Positions 10,317-22,484 of a DNA stretch of 64,000 bases are shown here, in pieces. A model generated the notes under the pieces. The model was not told the origin of the DNA. It did no database searches and was given only the letters and a program-made list of their open reading frames with translations. The DNA lies in assembly GCA_016714005.1 (NCBI GenBank), contig JADJOA010000007.1:124001-188000 (forward strand), read 5' to 3'. A program made the position numbers and the translations under genes. Position 1 is the stretch's first letter. Each line of letters begins with the position of its first letter. This DNA is from Bacteroidota bacterium. Its GTDB lineage: Bacteria > Bacteroidota > Bacteroidia > AKYH767-A > OLB10.

Positions 10317-11935
10317 TCAATTCATCCACCAAACTTTTTGTGAAAGGTCATCGCCATTTGAATAACTGCTTAACCAGTTTGTTAAATTATTTGATACTTC
10401 AGATGGAGGTATAGGAAATTTATTTACCGCACTTGCTGCTCCTACATGAGGGGTTAATCCAGTTCTGCGCGCCAATGCAAATGCTTCTTGCGGTTGTCTG
10501 AAAAACTCAATCCATTGTTGCCTGTAAATTTCTTTTAATTGATCTTGTTCACTGGCTGTAAAAAATTCAATATTTTGCTGTAATGAAAAAAAGTTAACTG
10601 ATGTGGGAACAGTAACATTGGTTTGAAAAGTAACACCGGAAGGTAGTTTTGACCTATTCATAATATAGTTCCAAAAATCAAGGGAGAACTGAATGCCATC
10701 TAAAAAAGAGGTAGATGACATTCCTAAATCTTTACTTACTCCAATGCCTCTATGATAAGCCTCGGCTCTAAGGAATAAAACTTCGGCACCCGAAATAAGC
10801 ACATCAGGAACGTTGTCCATATCGCGTGCTAAGTAGTAGTTAACCGGAGAGTAGTTACAATCTGTTCCTTTAACGGTGTAAAAATTATCGCGCTGATATT
10901 CGTAAGGTCCGCCACCATCTGGCAGCAAGCCCGAGGGAGGATTGTTAGGGTAGGCAATCCATTTATTGTAATTGTTAGGCTCAAAAAAGTAATAAGCACG
11001 TGGATCAAAAATGCCGCTGCCATCAGTACTGTCATGCTTGCTGATATATTGCCACATAAGGCTGCCCATTCTAATATCCTTGCTTTGAGTTGTAAGCCCA
11101 TCCTTTACTCTCGTTCCTAAAGCCAAGTTCAGATGGCATTAGCAGGGCTGTCTCATTTGTTCCTAATAAGAGTTGCCCAAACTCATTTATACCAAAACAA
11201 GGCTTGTTATTTTCTATAATGTCTTTAATGATGAAACCTGCAAGCGTTGGTTCTTTGTTAACCATTCGCATGGCATAACGTAGTAAAAGAGAGTTTGAAA
11301 ATTTTCTCCACTTAACCATATCACCCTTAAAGAGGTTGTCAAATTCCTTAAAAGTGAGAAAGGGTTCTTTGGTAACATCAGTTATTGAAATATTTTCAGA
11401 TGCCCATTTTAAATCGTCTATGAGTGAAAGATAAATGCTCTGTTGCGTATCAAACTTTGGGTACAACAAATTAAAGTTTTGAAAACCTCTTCCGGCTTCC
11501 GTATAAGGAATATCTCCAAATAAATCGGTAACCTTAAATGTTTTAAATGCTCGCAAAATCTTTAACATGCTTTGCATGTTTTTTTACTTCGCCTGAATTA
11601 TTGTCCAACGCGTTAAACCTCGTTTCTAATTCGCGTATGTTGGGGAGGGTAGTGTAGTAGTTGCTCCAAATTTCTTCTGTACCTAAAGAGTAATTGTTCC
11701 ATCTTATAAATGGAATTGCCACTTGCTGTGTCTCTTTGTAAAGTACAGATTGGTTAACATACAACTGTTCGTTCCAGCCAAAGTGCAAAGATTTAATAAC
11801 GGTGTTAAACAACGCACCATCACTTGCTGTGGTAAACCCATTGGGGTCTTTATTTATTACATCAAAATCTTTTTTGCATGATGAAACAACCAGCATTGCA
11901 AAAAAACAAAGGATGATATAAATTTTTTTTCTCAT
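10317..11935 (-). CDS. SusD/RagB-like surface glycan-binding lipoprotein, two frameshifts
   Basis: Outer-membrane lipoprotein that captures a glycan or peptide and passes it to its SusC partner. A lipoprotein signal with lipobox LVVSSC and KKDFDVINKDPNG follow at the N-terminus, the classic start of the SusD-like_2 group. The central region has ILRAFKTFKVTDLFGDIPY and the C-terminus has WIEFFRQPQEAFALARRTG, both hallmarks. The frame breaks near 11570 (at an A run, joining as NMQSMLKILRAFKTF) and near 11110. The reconstructed length is about 539 residues. The gene begins 58 bases after the SusC gene, and the PNGase-like gene follows 75 bases later, so the three are probably one transcript. Confidence 0.9.
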
Positions 11936-11993
11936 TTAATTATTCTTTAAACTTTTCAACTCATTTATTGTAAATTAACTTACTTACCAACAA

Positions 11994-14900
11994 TTAAAAC
12001 CTAGCATTTAAACCAAACGAAAACGAACGTGTGCCAGGCAATGCACCCCACTCAAACCCCTGCGCATCGCCAGCACCTAAATAACCTTCGGGATTAATAT
12101 TATCGGGCACTGTTGTATAAAGGTAAATAATATCTCGCGCTGTAAAAACCACACTCAAGCCCTGAAACACTTTTGTCTTGCTTATAAACTTATCAGGCAA
12201 TGTATAGGTTAAACTTACTTCGCGAAGTTTTACCCACGTGTTTTCTACTATACCGGGCTTAGAGAGAAAATTCCCCCAACCTCCTGCGTTAGGCAAATAC
12301 TTATAATAGTAATGTACAACCGTAGTGTTAGGTGTGCCATCTTCGTGCACGCCTTCTAATATTACGCCAGTGTTGGATGTTACACCATTTGCATCCGTAT
12401 AAGGCAAGCCGCCACCATCGCGTTCTTTTAATGTTTCGGGGCTTTGCCCTGTTTGCAAACCTATTACATAAGAGCCCGCATACATATCTCCTCCCCATTT
12501 GGTATCAACCAAAGTATTAAGAGTAAAATTTTTGTAGCTTAAGGATGTTGTCCACCCTGCAAAGAATTTAGCTGAAGCATTTCCAATTTTACCTGAGTTG
12601 GGGTTTTTAAATATTCTGTTCCATCAGCATTAACAACACGCTTACCATCTTTATAAACATAATCCCAACCCACAATGGTTCCATATTCATCTCCTTCTTG
12701 TAAAACCATTTTTGGTCCATTGTTTCCCCAAATATTTCCTATCTCATATGTAAATGCATCTCCTCCAAGGTTCTCAACAAAATTTCTATTACGGGTAAAG
12801 TTTAATCCTGTTTTAAAAGTTACATTTTGTTTTTGTAAAACGGTTGTGTTTAGTATCAGTTCAATTCCTCTATTACTAAGTACTCCATCATTAATTCTTA
12901 CATTAGGGGCTCCTGAAGAAACAGCCACTGGGAGTTGAAGGATTTGATCAAAACTATACTTATAGTAGTAGGTAAAGTCCAAAGTAATTCTATCATCAAA
13001 AAAGCCAAGGTTGGTACCTACCTCAAAATCATTTACACGCTGTGGTTTAAGTGCAGCAGGAGGTATTGTATTAGGAAAAGTAGATGCCTGAGAGCCTCCA
13101 TAAATCTGTGTAGTATAATAAAAATCGGTGCTGTATGGTGATGTACCTGTTGCCGTTTGTGCAACACCTGCTCTTATTTTTACAAAGTTTAGTTTTTTGG
13201 TTTTAAGTTTTTTTATTGCATCAGTAGCAACAAAACTTAAAGATGCGCTGGATAAAAGTAAGAGTTTGCATCATCAGGAAGTGTAGAAGTCCAATCGTTT
13301 CGACCGGTTATTTCAAGATAAACGTAGTCTTTAAAAGAGATATTGATAAAACTGTACAGAGAATTGATTCGCTCGCGATTAAATGTTTTGCGTGGCGCAA
13401 GCTCAGGCATTATCTCCGGTGGTAACTACAATTGTATTTCCGGCAGAATCTGTTCCATACTCATAAGGAGTAAAGTTTTGAAGATTGTACCAGTTTGGAT
13501 AATACCATTTACCCGAGTGAGCACTTGTTCCTTCCATATTTCTATCCCATGATGCTGCTCCTGCATTGGCACTGACGCTGAAATTGCTTTTAAAAATTTT
13601 TTTTGGTTGCAGTCAACAAAACTCATTATTAAAACTCCTGTCACGTACATTGTTTTCGCCATAGAATCCATCTGTTAATCCTATCAGGTCTATAGGTTTG
13701 TGTTTTGTTTTATATTCATCATTAGTTAAATCAATACCTGTACGACCCATTAAAGTTAGCCAGGGTGTAATAGAGTAATCAAGCGTAATTCCACCTAATA
13801 ATTTAGTTCTGTCAAGAGTTGTGTTGTTGTTATAATAGTTCCACCATAAATGTTTTGATATATATAAATACGGAAAACCATCTTGAGGATTTTGTGTTCC
13901 GTTTGGTAACTCGTAATGCTCCAAATCTTCGCCCTGATAACTGCGAGGATAAGAATACAAAATTGCTTTAGTAATAGCGTTTCCATCTTCGCCTAGGAAA
14001 AAAGTATTTAGCCTGTTATAATCAATATATGACGATGACAAACTCAATTTCATCTTATCAGTAATATTTAATGTAGTGTTTGTATTTACAGTTGTTTGAT
14101 TAAAGTTGCTGTTGTGTACAATAGGGGTGTTATCTGTGCGTGTTATTGATACACGCATACTCCCAAAATCACTTGCGCCTTCAAAAGAAATATTATGTAT
14201 AAAATTATTTCCATCTTTATAAGGTATTTTAAGATTTTCGGGTTGCGCGCTCCAATTACGAATACTGCCATCCCACCATGTAACCTGACGGTCGTCAAAT
14301 GCCGGTCCCCAAGAAACTGAAGAGCCCGGATAACCAAATTTTGCATCAGTGCCTAAACCAGGAAATAATGCAATTCCATCAGCGCCAATTGTAAATTGCG
14401 GAGCCGATAAATCAGCGGCAGGGGCACCACCTCCATACTTGTTTTGTACATCACGATAGCGGTAGGGGTGTATTGTCTTAAAACTTGAATTATAACTTAG
14501 GCCTAAGCCTTTCAGTTTACGTCCTTTCTTCATTGTAATAAGAATGGCACCATTACCTCCTCTTGCCCCATATAATGCTGTTGCAGCCCCTCCTTTTAAA
14601 ATGTCCAACTGATTCAACATCATTCATATTAATGTTGTTAATAGCAGAGCCCCAATCTTGTCCGCGTCCTATATCAGTCATGCCGGCAGTGTTTTGCATA
14701 GGAACTCCATCAACTACTATAAGAGGAGAGTTATTACCATTGATGCTGTTGTTTCCTCTTATTCTGATACGAGTGGTTCCGCCATCAACACCATCGGGGT
14801 TGGAAATTATTACACCCGCTGCTTTACCGGTAATTGCGTTAAGCAAATTGGGTGAGTTGGATTTATTTATTTCATCACCTTTTATTTTTTCGGTAGAGTA

Positions 14901-15257
14901 ACCAAGCTCTCTTTTTTGCCTTGTTACCCCCAGAGCAGTAACTACAACTTCGCCCAATTCTTTTGAGGCTGATTGCATTTTAACTGTTATCGTTTGTTGC
15001 CCCGCTACTTTTACTTTTTGAAAGGTGTATCCAACAAAACTGAAAAGAAGAACATCATCTGTTTTAACATTGGTTAAAGTAAACTTACCGTTTATATCGG
15101 TGGTTGTTGCATTGGTCGTACCTTCTACCGAAACCGTAACAAACGGCATTGTTTCTTTGCTTGTTGCATCGGTTACGGTTCCGGTTATTGTTTGCGCTGT
15201 TGCGCAAATGCATACAATTAAAAGAAGTAAAATTAAAAGCGGTAATTTTTTTAACAT
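11994..15257 (-). CDS. SusC/RagA-like TonB-dependent outer-membrane transporter, several frameshifts
   Basis: Imports the ligand held by SusD through the outer membrane with TonB energy. A signal peptide ends near ICATAQ; then a CarboxypepD_reg-like domain (TGTVTDATSKETMPFVTV); a plug (ELGEVVVTALGVTRQKRELGYS, then GVIISNPDGVDGGTTRIRIRG and PLIVVDGVPM); then a long beta-barrel ending in SFGLNARF. The span gives about 1088 residues, normal for the family. At least four frame changes are needed (near 14600, 13620, 13400, 12600-12530), and the pieces join into one continuous barrel sequence; for instance 12983-13170 reads as barrel strands with no recorded long frame. Errors at homopolymers are the likely cause. 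Paired with SusD downstream. Confidence 0.9.
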
Positions 15258-15471
15258 GAGTGATTAAATCTGTTAGACCGCCAAAATAATTATACCAACT
15301 TATCTAAAAAACCTGAACCCATAAGTGAGAGTAAAAAAGGTATGCTGTTGAGAGGAGAAATGAAGTGTATCCCTAATGTTAGGGAGGTGCAAATTTTTGG
15401 TTCATTTATTTCAGAAAAACTGACTTGATTTCAAACTAAGTTAAGCAACAACAAGTTTTATTTCTAAAATT

Positions 15472-15943
15472 TTATTCCCCACTTTTAAAAATAAAACCAA
15501 GAATCCATGCCGGACCTACAAGTAAAAAGAAGGTCGGTAAAAAACGAGGGTTTCTTTCCTTCAATTTTATGTCCGTAAAACTGACCAATCCATGCCAGTA
15601 CAAAAATTATTGAACAAACAACCCACACAGGAAAATCAGTTTTTAATATGGCATACCTCATAGGCAAATATATTGCTATAGAAAAAATGGCCATGCCTAT
15701 AAACATTGGTACCGATAGCCGTAGATAAAAAATCAGCGCAATTAGTATTAATAGTTCGCCTAAATTAAAGTAAGGAAACAGGTTTGGTTTTGCATCAATA
15801 GAAGGAGTTAGTTTAATGTAAGTTAACAAACCAATAATGCTGATAAAAATTAGTGGCACACAAATAAAATGGATAAGTTTATTTGTGCGGTTCTGGTGAC
15901 TCTGATTGTACTTAGCAAACCACTGGTGAATACTTTTTGCCAT
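15472..15943 (-). CDS. DUF962/Mpo1-like membrane protein, frameshift near the C-terminus
   Basis: A small multi-pass membrane protein of the DUF962 (YGL010w/Mpo1) family, known in yeast as a dioxygenase acting on 2-hydroxy fatty acids; the role in bacteria is unproven. It shows the N-terminal NKLIHFICVPLI helix with the conserved His and the C-terminal signature AWIGQFYGHKIEGKKPSFFTD. Four hydrophobic segments are visible. The uncorrected frame ends at 15485 with an atypical tail; restoring one base near 15520 gives FLLVGPAWILGFIFK, which is the family ending, with the stop at 15472-15474. It is a single gene between the SusC gene and a tRNA. Confidence 0.82.
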
Positions 15944-16004
15944 AGCATTTAAGGAATAGCAAACGTAAAAATATTTTTAACGCACTTGTTTGAGAAAGTG
16001 CAAT

Positions 16005-16034
16005 AAAAAAGCCTTCCGTTTTTTTCGGAAGGCT
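16005..16034 (-). terminator. Terminator of tRNA-Lys
   Basis: Minus-strand hairpin AGCCTTCCG / CGGAAGGCT with a loop of seven A, followed by six T. It begins 3 bases after the 3' end of the tRNA. Confidence 0.9.
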
Positions 16035-16037
16035 CTG

Positions 16038-16110
16038 TGATCCCGCTGGGATTCGAACCCAGGACCACTACATTAAAAGTGTAATGCTCTACCAGCTGAG
16101 CTACGGAATC
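16038..16110 (-). tRNA. tRNA-Lys (anticodon TTT)
   Basis: A 73-base cloverleaf. Acceptor GATTCCG pairs with CGGGATC; the D arm is GCTCAGCTGGTAGAGC; the anticodon loop CTTTTAA gives TTT; the T arm is CTGGGTTCGAATCCCAG; the discriminator base is A. The CCA end is not encoded. Confidence 0.95.
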
Positions 16111-16213
16111 ATCCATTTCAGCATAACAATTACTCCTGTTTTTCTGATTGGGGCTGCAAAAATAATTTTTTCCCTAACTAAAAAAAATCCAGACTTGCTT
16201 TTTATTAACAATT

Positions 16214-17369
16214 CTAAAGTATAGGGTGTCTCTTAAATTCCTTCTCTCTGTCAAACAGGTAACGGTAGGTAGTAAGTGTGCGGCTTTTATATGTTCCTAA
16301 AGATTCAGCTACCGAGATCATTTTTGGATTAAAATCTCAACCCACTGAATTTCAAAATCAAAATATCTCTTCTCCTTTTGAATTCTGTTCGCAGCCTCCA
16401 CAATCATAAAGCTATCCACTCCTTTACCATGATGTTCAGGCACAACACCAAATACTATTCCTATTAACTTTTTAATTTTTCCTGTTTTCAAATACCACAT
16501 AAATCTTAGCTTTTCTAAAATCCCTAATTTGCCATTAAAAAACTTAAAAATTTGGTTTATATCTGGTATGTTTATCCAACATGCAACCGGTTCGTTTTTG
16601 TAATAGACATAGCTTATTGCAGTACCATCAACAACTGTTTTCATTGATTTAAAAAACTGTTTTACCTGTTTTGGTTCCAGTTCTTTTCCGCCACCATGCT
16701 TTACCCATGCTTTATTATAAACAATTCTAAAATCTTCAGCATACTTATCCATATTGTTTTTGTGTAAATGATCATACCTGTAATCAGGGTTTGCACTTAC
16801 CTCGGCATGGCGGGCGTAAATTTTATCCTGAACTCTTTTTTGAGGGTCTAATGAATAACATAACTGGTTGAAGTAAACTTTAAAGCCATACTCTTCAAAA
16901 AAACTTTTGTAGTAAGGTGGGTTATAGTTCATTTTGTAAGGAATGGGAGTAAATCCCTCTACTAACAAGCCCCACCACGAGTCTCTCTCTCCAAAATTTA
17001 TCGGTCCGTCCATTGCTTCCATACCTTTTTCTTTGAGCCAGTTTTTGCATGTATCAAAAAGAAAAAACGCAGCTTGCTTATCATCAATACATTCAAAAAA
17101 ACCCATGCCGCCTGTAGGCTGGTCATTCTTGTTGGCTGTTTTGCTATTTACAAAAGCAGCCACTCTGCCAATCGCATTTTTTTATCATCCAATAAAAGCC
17201 AGCGGGTGCAGAAGCCATGTCTGAAAAATTTATTTCTCTCAGCATCAAAAACATGCTCTATGTCCTTGTCAAGCGGCCTAATCCAGTTAATATCATTTTT
17301 ATAAATACCTAATGGCATTTGTAAAAAAAGCTGTTTGTGCTGCGGAGTTTTTACTTCAACTATTTGCAT
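16214..17369 (-). CDS. GNAT-like acyltransferase-fold protein, two frameshifts
   Basis: A protein of about 385 residues related to an uncharacterised Bacteroidota group usually labelled GNAT or 'N-acetyltransferase-like'. It starts MQIVEVKTPQHKQLFLQMP and contains DGPINFGERDSWWGLLVEGF, GVVPEHHGKGVDSFMIVEAA (the latter resembles a GNAT acetyl-CoA loop, with HHGKGVDS in place of R/QxxGxG/A) and a C-terminal tail MISVAESLGTYKSRTLTTY. Three pieces in different frames join near 17155 and near 16325. The span up to the TAG at 16214-16216 restores the full tail. Substrate unknown. It sits between tRNA-Lys and a divergently transcribed SDR gene. Confidence 0.75.
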
Positions 17370-17456
17370 TTGCCAAAAGTATCAAATACCTAAAAAGTTG
17401 AACCGTACACTTCCTATAGTTGAGTATTTTTATCTTAGCAGCAAATAATTTTTCTG

Positions 17457-18263
17457 GTGAAAGACAAAGTTGTTGTAATAACAGGCGCATCTGAGGGTAT
17501 TGGTAAAGCCTTGGCGTATCAGTTTGCAAAGAGATGCAAAGCGGTGGTTATTTCAGCTCGCGATTCTTTTAAATTGCAAGATGCCGAGGCAGACTTAAAA
17601 AAAATTAACCCGGGTATTTTATCAGTTGTATGTGATGTTAGTGTTGAGGATGATTGCAAAAAACTTATTGATGCTACAGTAACCACATTCGGACGCATTG
17701 ACGTATTAATTTGTAATGCAGGTATGTCTATGAGGGCGTTGTTTAACGATACCGATGTGTCTGTGATTAAAAAGTTAATGGATGTAAATTTTTGGGGTAC
17801 AGTATATGCAACCAAATACGCATTGCCTCACTTGCTAAAATCGCAGGGAAGTTTGGTGGGTATTTCCTCTATAGCCGGAAAAAAGGGATTGCCCGGTAGG
17901 AGTGGTTACAGCTCCAGCAAATTTGCAATGGAAGGTTTTTTGGAAACATTGCGGACCGAAAATTTAAAAAATAATTTACATGTGTTGGTGGCATGTCCGG
18001 GCTTTACTGCTACTTCAATTAGAGATAAGGCTTTAAGTAAAGATGGTACAGTTCAAGGCGAATCGCCACGCAATGAAAAAGTAATGATGACGGCTGATGA
18101 GGTTGCCGTTGCTGTTTTTAATGGCGTTGTTAAACGGAAAAGAGATTTAATTTTAACAGCAAATGGCAAACTCACCGTTTGGTTAAATAAATTTTTTCCG
18201 GCTTTAATGGACAAAATTGTTTTTAACCACATGGCTAAAGAAGACGATTCGCCATTTAAATAA
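17457..18263 (+). CDS. Short-chain dehydrogenase/reductase
   Basis: An NAD(P)-dependent oxidoreductase of 268 residues with a Rossmann fold. The cofactor motif TGASEGIG is at residues 9-16, NAG follows at about 85-87, and the catalytic YSSSK is at 151-155 with the catalytic Ser in GISSIAGKKG just before. It resembles the DHRS7/'SDR family oxidoreductase' type and not FabG. The start is a GTG at 17457, immediately before KDKVVVITGAS; no in-frame ATG lies between it and the cofactor motif. No membrane segment. Substrate unknown. Confidence 0.88.
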   Translation: MKDKVVVITGASEGIGKALAYQFAKRCKAVVISARDSFKLQDAEADLKKINPGILSVVCDVSVEDDCKKLIDATVTTFGRIDVLICNAGMSMRALFNDTDVSVIKKLMDVNFWGTVYATKYALPHLLKSQGSLVGISSIAGKKGLPGRSGYSSSKFAMEGFLETLRTENLKNNLHVLVACPGFTATSIRDKALSKDGTVQGESPRNEKVMMTADEVAVAVFNGVVKRKRDLILTANGKLTVWLNKFFPALMDKIVFNHMAKEDDSPFK

Positions 18264-18328
18264 ATGATGTATTACTTTAAGTTTTTACATTTGAATTTTA
18301 TTGCATTTAAATTTTAAAACAGTTTTAA

Positions 18329-18904
18329 ATGAAAATTATTAGTAAAATAATTGCTGTTACTTCAGCATTAATTATTTTGTTTAGCTCCAATGCATATTCG
18401 CAAAACGATACCATTATGCCGGCTCCTAAAGATAAAGTTCCGTTTAAAGACAGGCTTGTTTATGGCGGAAATCTTGGGCTGCAGTTTGGTACAGTAACCT
18501 ACATAGATATTTCTCCTACCATTGGATACAAGATAACTGAAAAATTTCATGCTGGAATTGGTGCAACCTATATTTACTACAGCGAGAAATACCCTTTATC
18601 AAATGGACAAACCTACACCTACAAAACAGATATATATGGCGGTAAGGTTTTTACAAGATATTATGTTTTAGAAAATTTGTTTCTACATCACGAAACTGAG
18701 GTGCTTAACCTTGAAGTATATGACCCGCTGAATGATAAAGTGGAAAGAAAAAATATTTTAAGTCCATTATTAGGTGCTGGTTATATACAACGTTTTGGGG
18801 ACAGCAGCGGCTTGTATTTAATGGTGTTGTTTAACTTAAATGAAACACCCGATTCTCCATATACCAATCCTATTATTAGAATGGGATTGAGTTTTGGTTT
18901 GTAG
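18329..18904 (+). CDS. Predicted outer-membrane beta-barrel protein
   Basis: 191 residues with a clear signal peptide (ISKIIAVTSALIILFSSNAYSQ). The rest alternates aromatic and polar residues in short strands (GNLGLQFGTVTYIDISPTIG, GLYLMVLFNLNE) and ends in RMGLSFGL, as expected for a small barrel with a terminal aromatic-rich strand. Function unknown. It starts 65 bases after the SDR gene and precedes the helicase-nuclease gene by 51 bases, so co-transcription is possible but functional linkage is not evident. Confidence 0.75.
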   Translation: MKIISKIIAVTSALIILFSSNAYSQNDTIMPAPKDKVPFKDRLVYGGNLGLQFGTVTYIDISPTIGYKITEKFHAGIGATYIYYSEKYPLSNGQTYTYKTDIYGGKVFTRYYVLENLFLHHETEVLNLEVYDPLNDKVERKNILSPLLGAGYIQRFGDSSGLYLMVLFNLNETPDSPYTNPIIRMGLSFGL

Positions 18905-18955
18905 TCTTTTTGAAGAAATTTTTGTGCGTGATTTTATTTTTAAATTTCTTTAACA

Positions 18956-21900
18956 ATGCCGCTAACAATCTATAAATCTTCGGCTGGCTCAGGCAAAACA
19001 TTTACACTTGTTTTAGAATACCTCAAGGTAGTTTTAACCAACCCTAATCATTACAGGCAAACGCTTGCAGTAACTTTTACCAACAAAGCTACTGAAGAAA
19101 TGAAAGAACGGATTGTGGCAGCATTGGTTGGCTTAATAAACGGAACGGAGCAAAACCTCGAAAAAATTCTGTCTGAAGAATTAGGAAAAAACTGTAATGT
19201 AAAAAGCAGGGCAAAAGATGTACTTGAAAATATTTTACATGATTACAGTTCCTTTTCTGTAAACACCATTGATGCGTTTTTTATTAAAATCATTAAAGCC
19301 ATGTCGTATGAGTTGGGGTTACCCGGCAAGTATGATGTTGATTTAAACAGGGAGTCGGCAATTGATGAAATTTGTGCCGGTATTTTTTCTGAGGTTGGCA
19401 CCAATAAAAATTTAACCCAGTGGTTAGAGACTTTTGTTCTGGATAAATTAGATAACGAAAAAGGGTGGCAAATTGAGAAAGAGCTTAAAAAAATTGCCAA
19501 CGAATTATTTAAAGAGAGCTACCAGCAATTGCACAAAAGCGATAAAAATATTTCGCTTGAACAAATTACTGAGATCAAAAAAATTAAGAGTGCGTTTGAA
19601 AATTTTATTCAGTCAAAAGCCACATCCATAATTGCAACGTTAAAGGAGTTTAATATAGAGCCGCACGATTTCAGCTATGGCAAAGCAGGCTTTGGCAATT
19701 ATTTTTTAAAGGTAATTAATAATCCTTCGCCAATGGATTTTGTTCCCACTAAACGTTTTTTGGATGCATCGGAAAATGCCAATTCATGGTTTTCTAAAAG
19801 CAGTGATAAAAAAGGATTGCTTTCTCCAACAGCAATTGAAAAAATATTAAATGAAATGCATCTTATTATGGGGTGTGTTAGCGGCAGTCGCCAAAAATAT
19901 TTTACGGCATGTGCAGTTTTAAATATGATTTATGTTGCGGGTATTGTTTCACACATGCAACAGCATTTAAAAAGATACCGTGATGAGAATAATCTTTTTC
20001 TATTAAGCGATGCGCAACAGTTTTTAAACAATGTAATCAGTCTGAGCGAAACGCCTTTTGTGTATGAGAAAACCGGTTCAAGATACAGGCATTTTTTGCT
20101 TGACGAATTTCAGGATACATCATCCATGCAATGGAAAAACCTAAAGCCGCTTATCGAAAATTCTTTGTCTGAAGATAATTCGGTTTTAACGGTGGGCGAT
20201 GTTAAGCAGAGCATTTACAGGTGGCGCGGTGCCGATTTTAAGTTGCTCCTGCACAAACTCCAGAGCGATTTAAAAGTTTTTGAAAGCAACACCAGTGTAA
20301 AAAATCTTTCATTTAATTATCGTTCAGCAAAAGAGATTGTAGATTTTAATAACCGCTTTTTTGTTTCACTTGCAGTACTTGTTAAAGCCGAAACCGGGTT
20401 TAAAAGTGTTGGCGAAGCCTATCAGAACAATAGTGTAGAGCAGCATGTTAAAAAGGAGCACAGTGGCAATGTAGTAGTACGTTTTTTCTCTGATGACGAG
20501 AGTGAAACAAAATTGCATATTGAGCCTGATATTAAAAGATGGAAAAAAAACGCATTAATTAATTTGTATCAAACCATTCACAAACTATTGGCTAATGGTT
20601 ATAAACAAAAAAGACATAACTATCTTGGTAAATAAAAACAGAGATGGACTTGCCATTGCCGATTTTTTATTTGCCAATGGTTTTGACAAAATAATTTCTT
20701 CTGATTCACTGCTTATTAAAAATGCACCCCAGGTAAACTTTGTTGTAAACATTATGCGTGTATTGCTCATGCCGTCCGATAATGTTTCCGTATGTGCAGC
20801 GCGTTGGTTTTACATAAAACACCTAACCAAGGCTGAAAGTAATTTTGCATCCGGTAATCAAACAGATTTCGAAAACCTGCTTGATTCATTAAAAAAATTT
20901 AAAGCCGAAAGTTTAACTGATACACTAAACCGCGTTTTAAAAACCTTTAAATTAAATGTAAGTAACGATTCTTACATAACTGCATTGCAGGATGTGGTAA
21001 TTGAGTTTACTGCAAAAAATACCAACTCTGTTTATGCGTTTATTAATTGGTGGGATAATGACAGAGCAAGCTCAGATAAATCGGTTATAATTTCCGATAG
21101 CGAAGATGCCATCAGGATAATGACCATACATAAATCAAAGGGGTTACAGTTTCCAGTGGTAATAATGCCGTTTTGCTTTTGGAAAATGCAACCAAAGCCT
21201 GATGGAATAATTTGGGTGAGTACCAATACTGAACCATTCAAACAGCTTGGTGGTGTACCCGTAAGAACTACATCGCTATTAAGCCAGACATATTTTAGCG
21301 AGCAATGGGAAACTGAGATGGAGAATACTTTTTTGGAAGGGCTCAATAAAATGTACGTAGCTTTTACCCGACCCGAAGAACAACTCTACATTTTTGCCCC
21401 TGAACTAAAAAAAGATGCCGGAGTAAAAACTGCCGAAGGCTGCCTTAATGCTGCATTTAAATCTGACGAAAATTTCAGCAAAAGTTTTGCCCGGTTAAAA
21501 GATGGTTTTCAAATCGGGAAGGATTTTGTAAAGAAACAACCTGCTAAAAAAGAAAAGACTGATAATTTTGACAACCCCGAAGTTATTCAGGTAGGTACCG
21601 TTAATACCGGATTTAATCTTTCAAACATTGGCTTAAAAGTTTTAAAACAAACTGAAGCGGAAAACACACAGGCGCAGTTAGGCATTAGTGTTCACGAATT
21701 GCTTTCAGGTTTTTTTGATGAGGGCGATGAGCATCAAATTCAAAAAAAGTTAAATGCTTTAACCGATGAACAACACACACAAAAGCTCGTTAATTGTGCA
21801 ATTAAAATTTTAAAACAGAACATGTGGCTTAGCGATCAATACAATATTTATTGCGAGCGTGATTTGATAAATACTGCTGGCGAGATTTTAAGACCCGACC

Positions 21901-22073
21901 GTTTAATGATTAAAAACGAAAAAGCAATTGTACTTGATTATAAAACCGGAAGTAAGGATTCAAAACATACTGATCAGTTAAACCAATACCAACAGGTTTT
22001 AACCCAACTTGGCTATAGCAATATCCAAAAATATATCTTGTATTTAGAAACTGAAGAGCTTGTTAGCGTATAA
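18956..22073 (+). CDS. UvrD-like helicase with C-terminal nuclease (AddA/RecB-like), one frameshift
   Basis: A superfamily 1A DNA helicase-nuclease for double-strand break processing. Helicase motifs in order: Walker A SSAGSGKT (residues 8-15), AVTFTNKATEEMKERI, LLDEFQDTSS, LTVGDVKQSIYRWRGAD, LSFNYRS, then in the second piece MTIHKSKGLQFPVVI and MYVAFTRPEEQLYIF. A PD-(D/E)xK nuclease signature closes the protein (GEILRPDRLM, VLDYKTG, QLNQYQQVL). The frame changes in 20595-20635 at ANGYKQK-DITILVNKNRDG. The total of about 1039 residues fits Bacteroidota AddA-like proteins. An AddB-like partner, which often lies next to it, is not seen here. The end overlaps the convergent gene by 11 bases. Confidence 0.9.
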
Positions 22074-22479
22074 ACCTTTGCTTTGAATACGAACCTGTCG
22101 CTTCAATCATAAAATAACTTCCGTAAGTTTTTCTACCGGTATGTGTTTTTGGTTGCAACACACTTTTGTAATGCATAGAATTATCGTTTATCAGCCAGCT
22201 AATCACCACACCATCTTTCACTTTCTTTTTTACAAATACAAAATCGCAAATGCTGCGGTACTTATAAGTAGAAAATGCAATATGAGGTAAAAAGATAGGC
22301 TCACTGTCTGCTTCCTGCCGTGTAATAATTTCTTTAACGCAGCCTAATACCGGAAACACTTCAAAAAATATTTTTGCCTGCCATACGGCTTGCATTAAAA
22401 GCGTATTACAACTGCTTATTATTTTTCCTGCAGCATCAAATACTATTAACTGCGATTTTTTGGTAGAGTTTTCATTCAT
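22063..22479 (-). CDS. Small protein of unknown function, PAS-like, downstream of the GTPase
   Basis: 138 residues, cytoplasmic, not firmly recognised. Stretches such as QLIVFDAAGKIISSCNTLL and FFEVFPVLGCVKEII look like a PAS-type sensory fold, and YGSYFMIEATG is beta-rich. It begins 5 bases after the Rab-like GTPase gene ends, so the two are very likely one operon and the protein may be its regulator or effector. That link is inference from position. It could also be the leftover sensor half of a larger signalling protein. Confidence 0.6.
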   Translation of the reverse strand: MNENSTKKSQLIVFDAAGKIISSCNTLLMQAVWQAKIFFEVFPVLGCVKEIITRQEADSEPIFLPHIAFSTYKYRSICDFVFVKKKVKDGVVISWLINDNSMHYKSVLQPKTHTGRKTYGSYFMIEATGSYSKQRFIR

Positions 22480-22484
22480 GGTTT

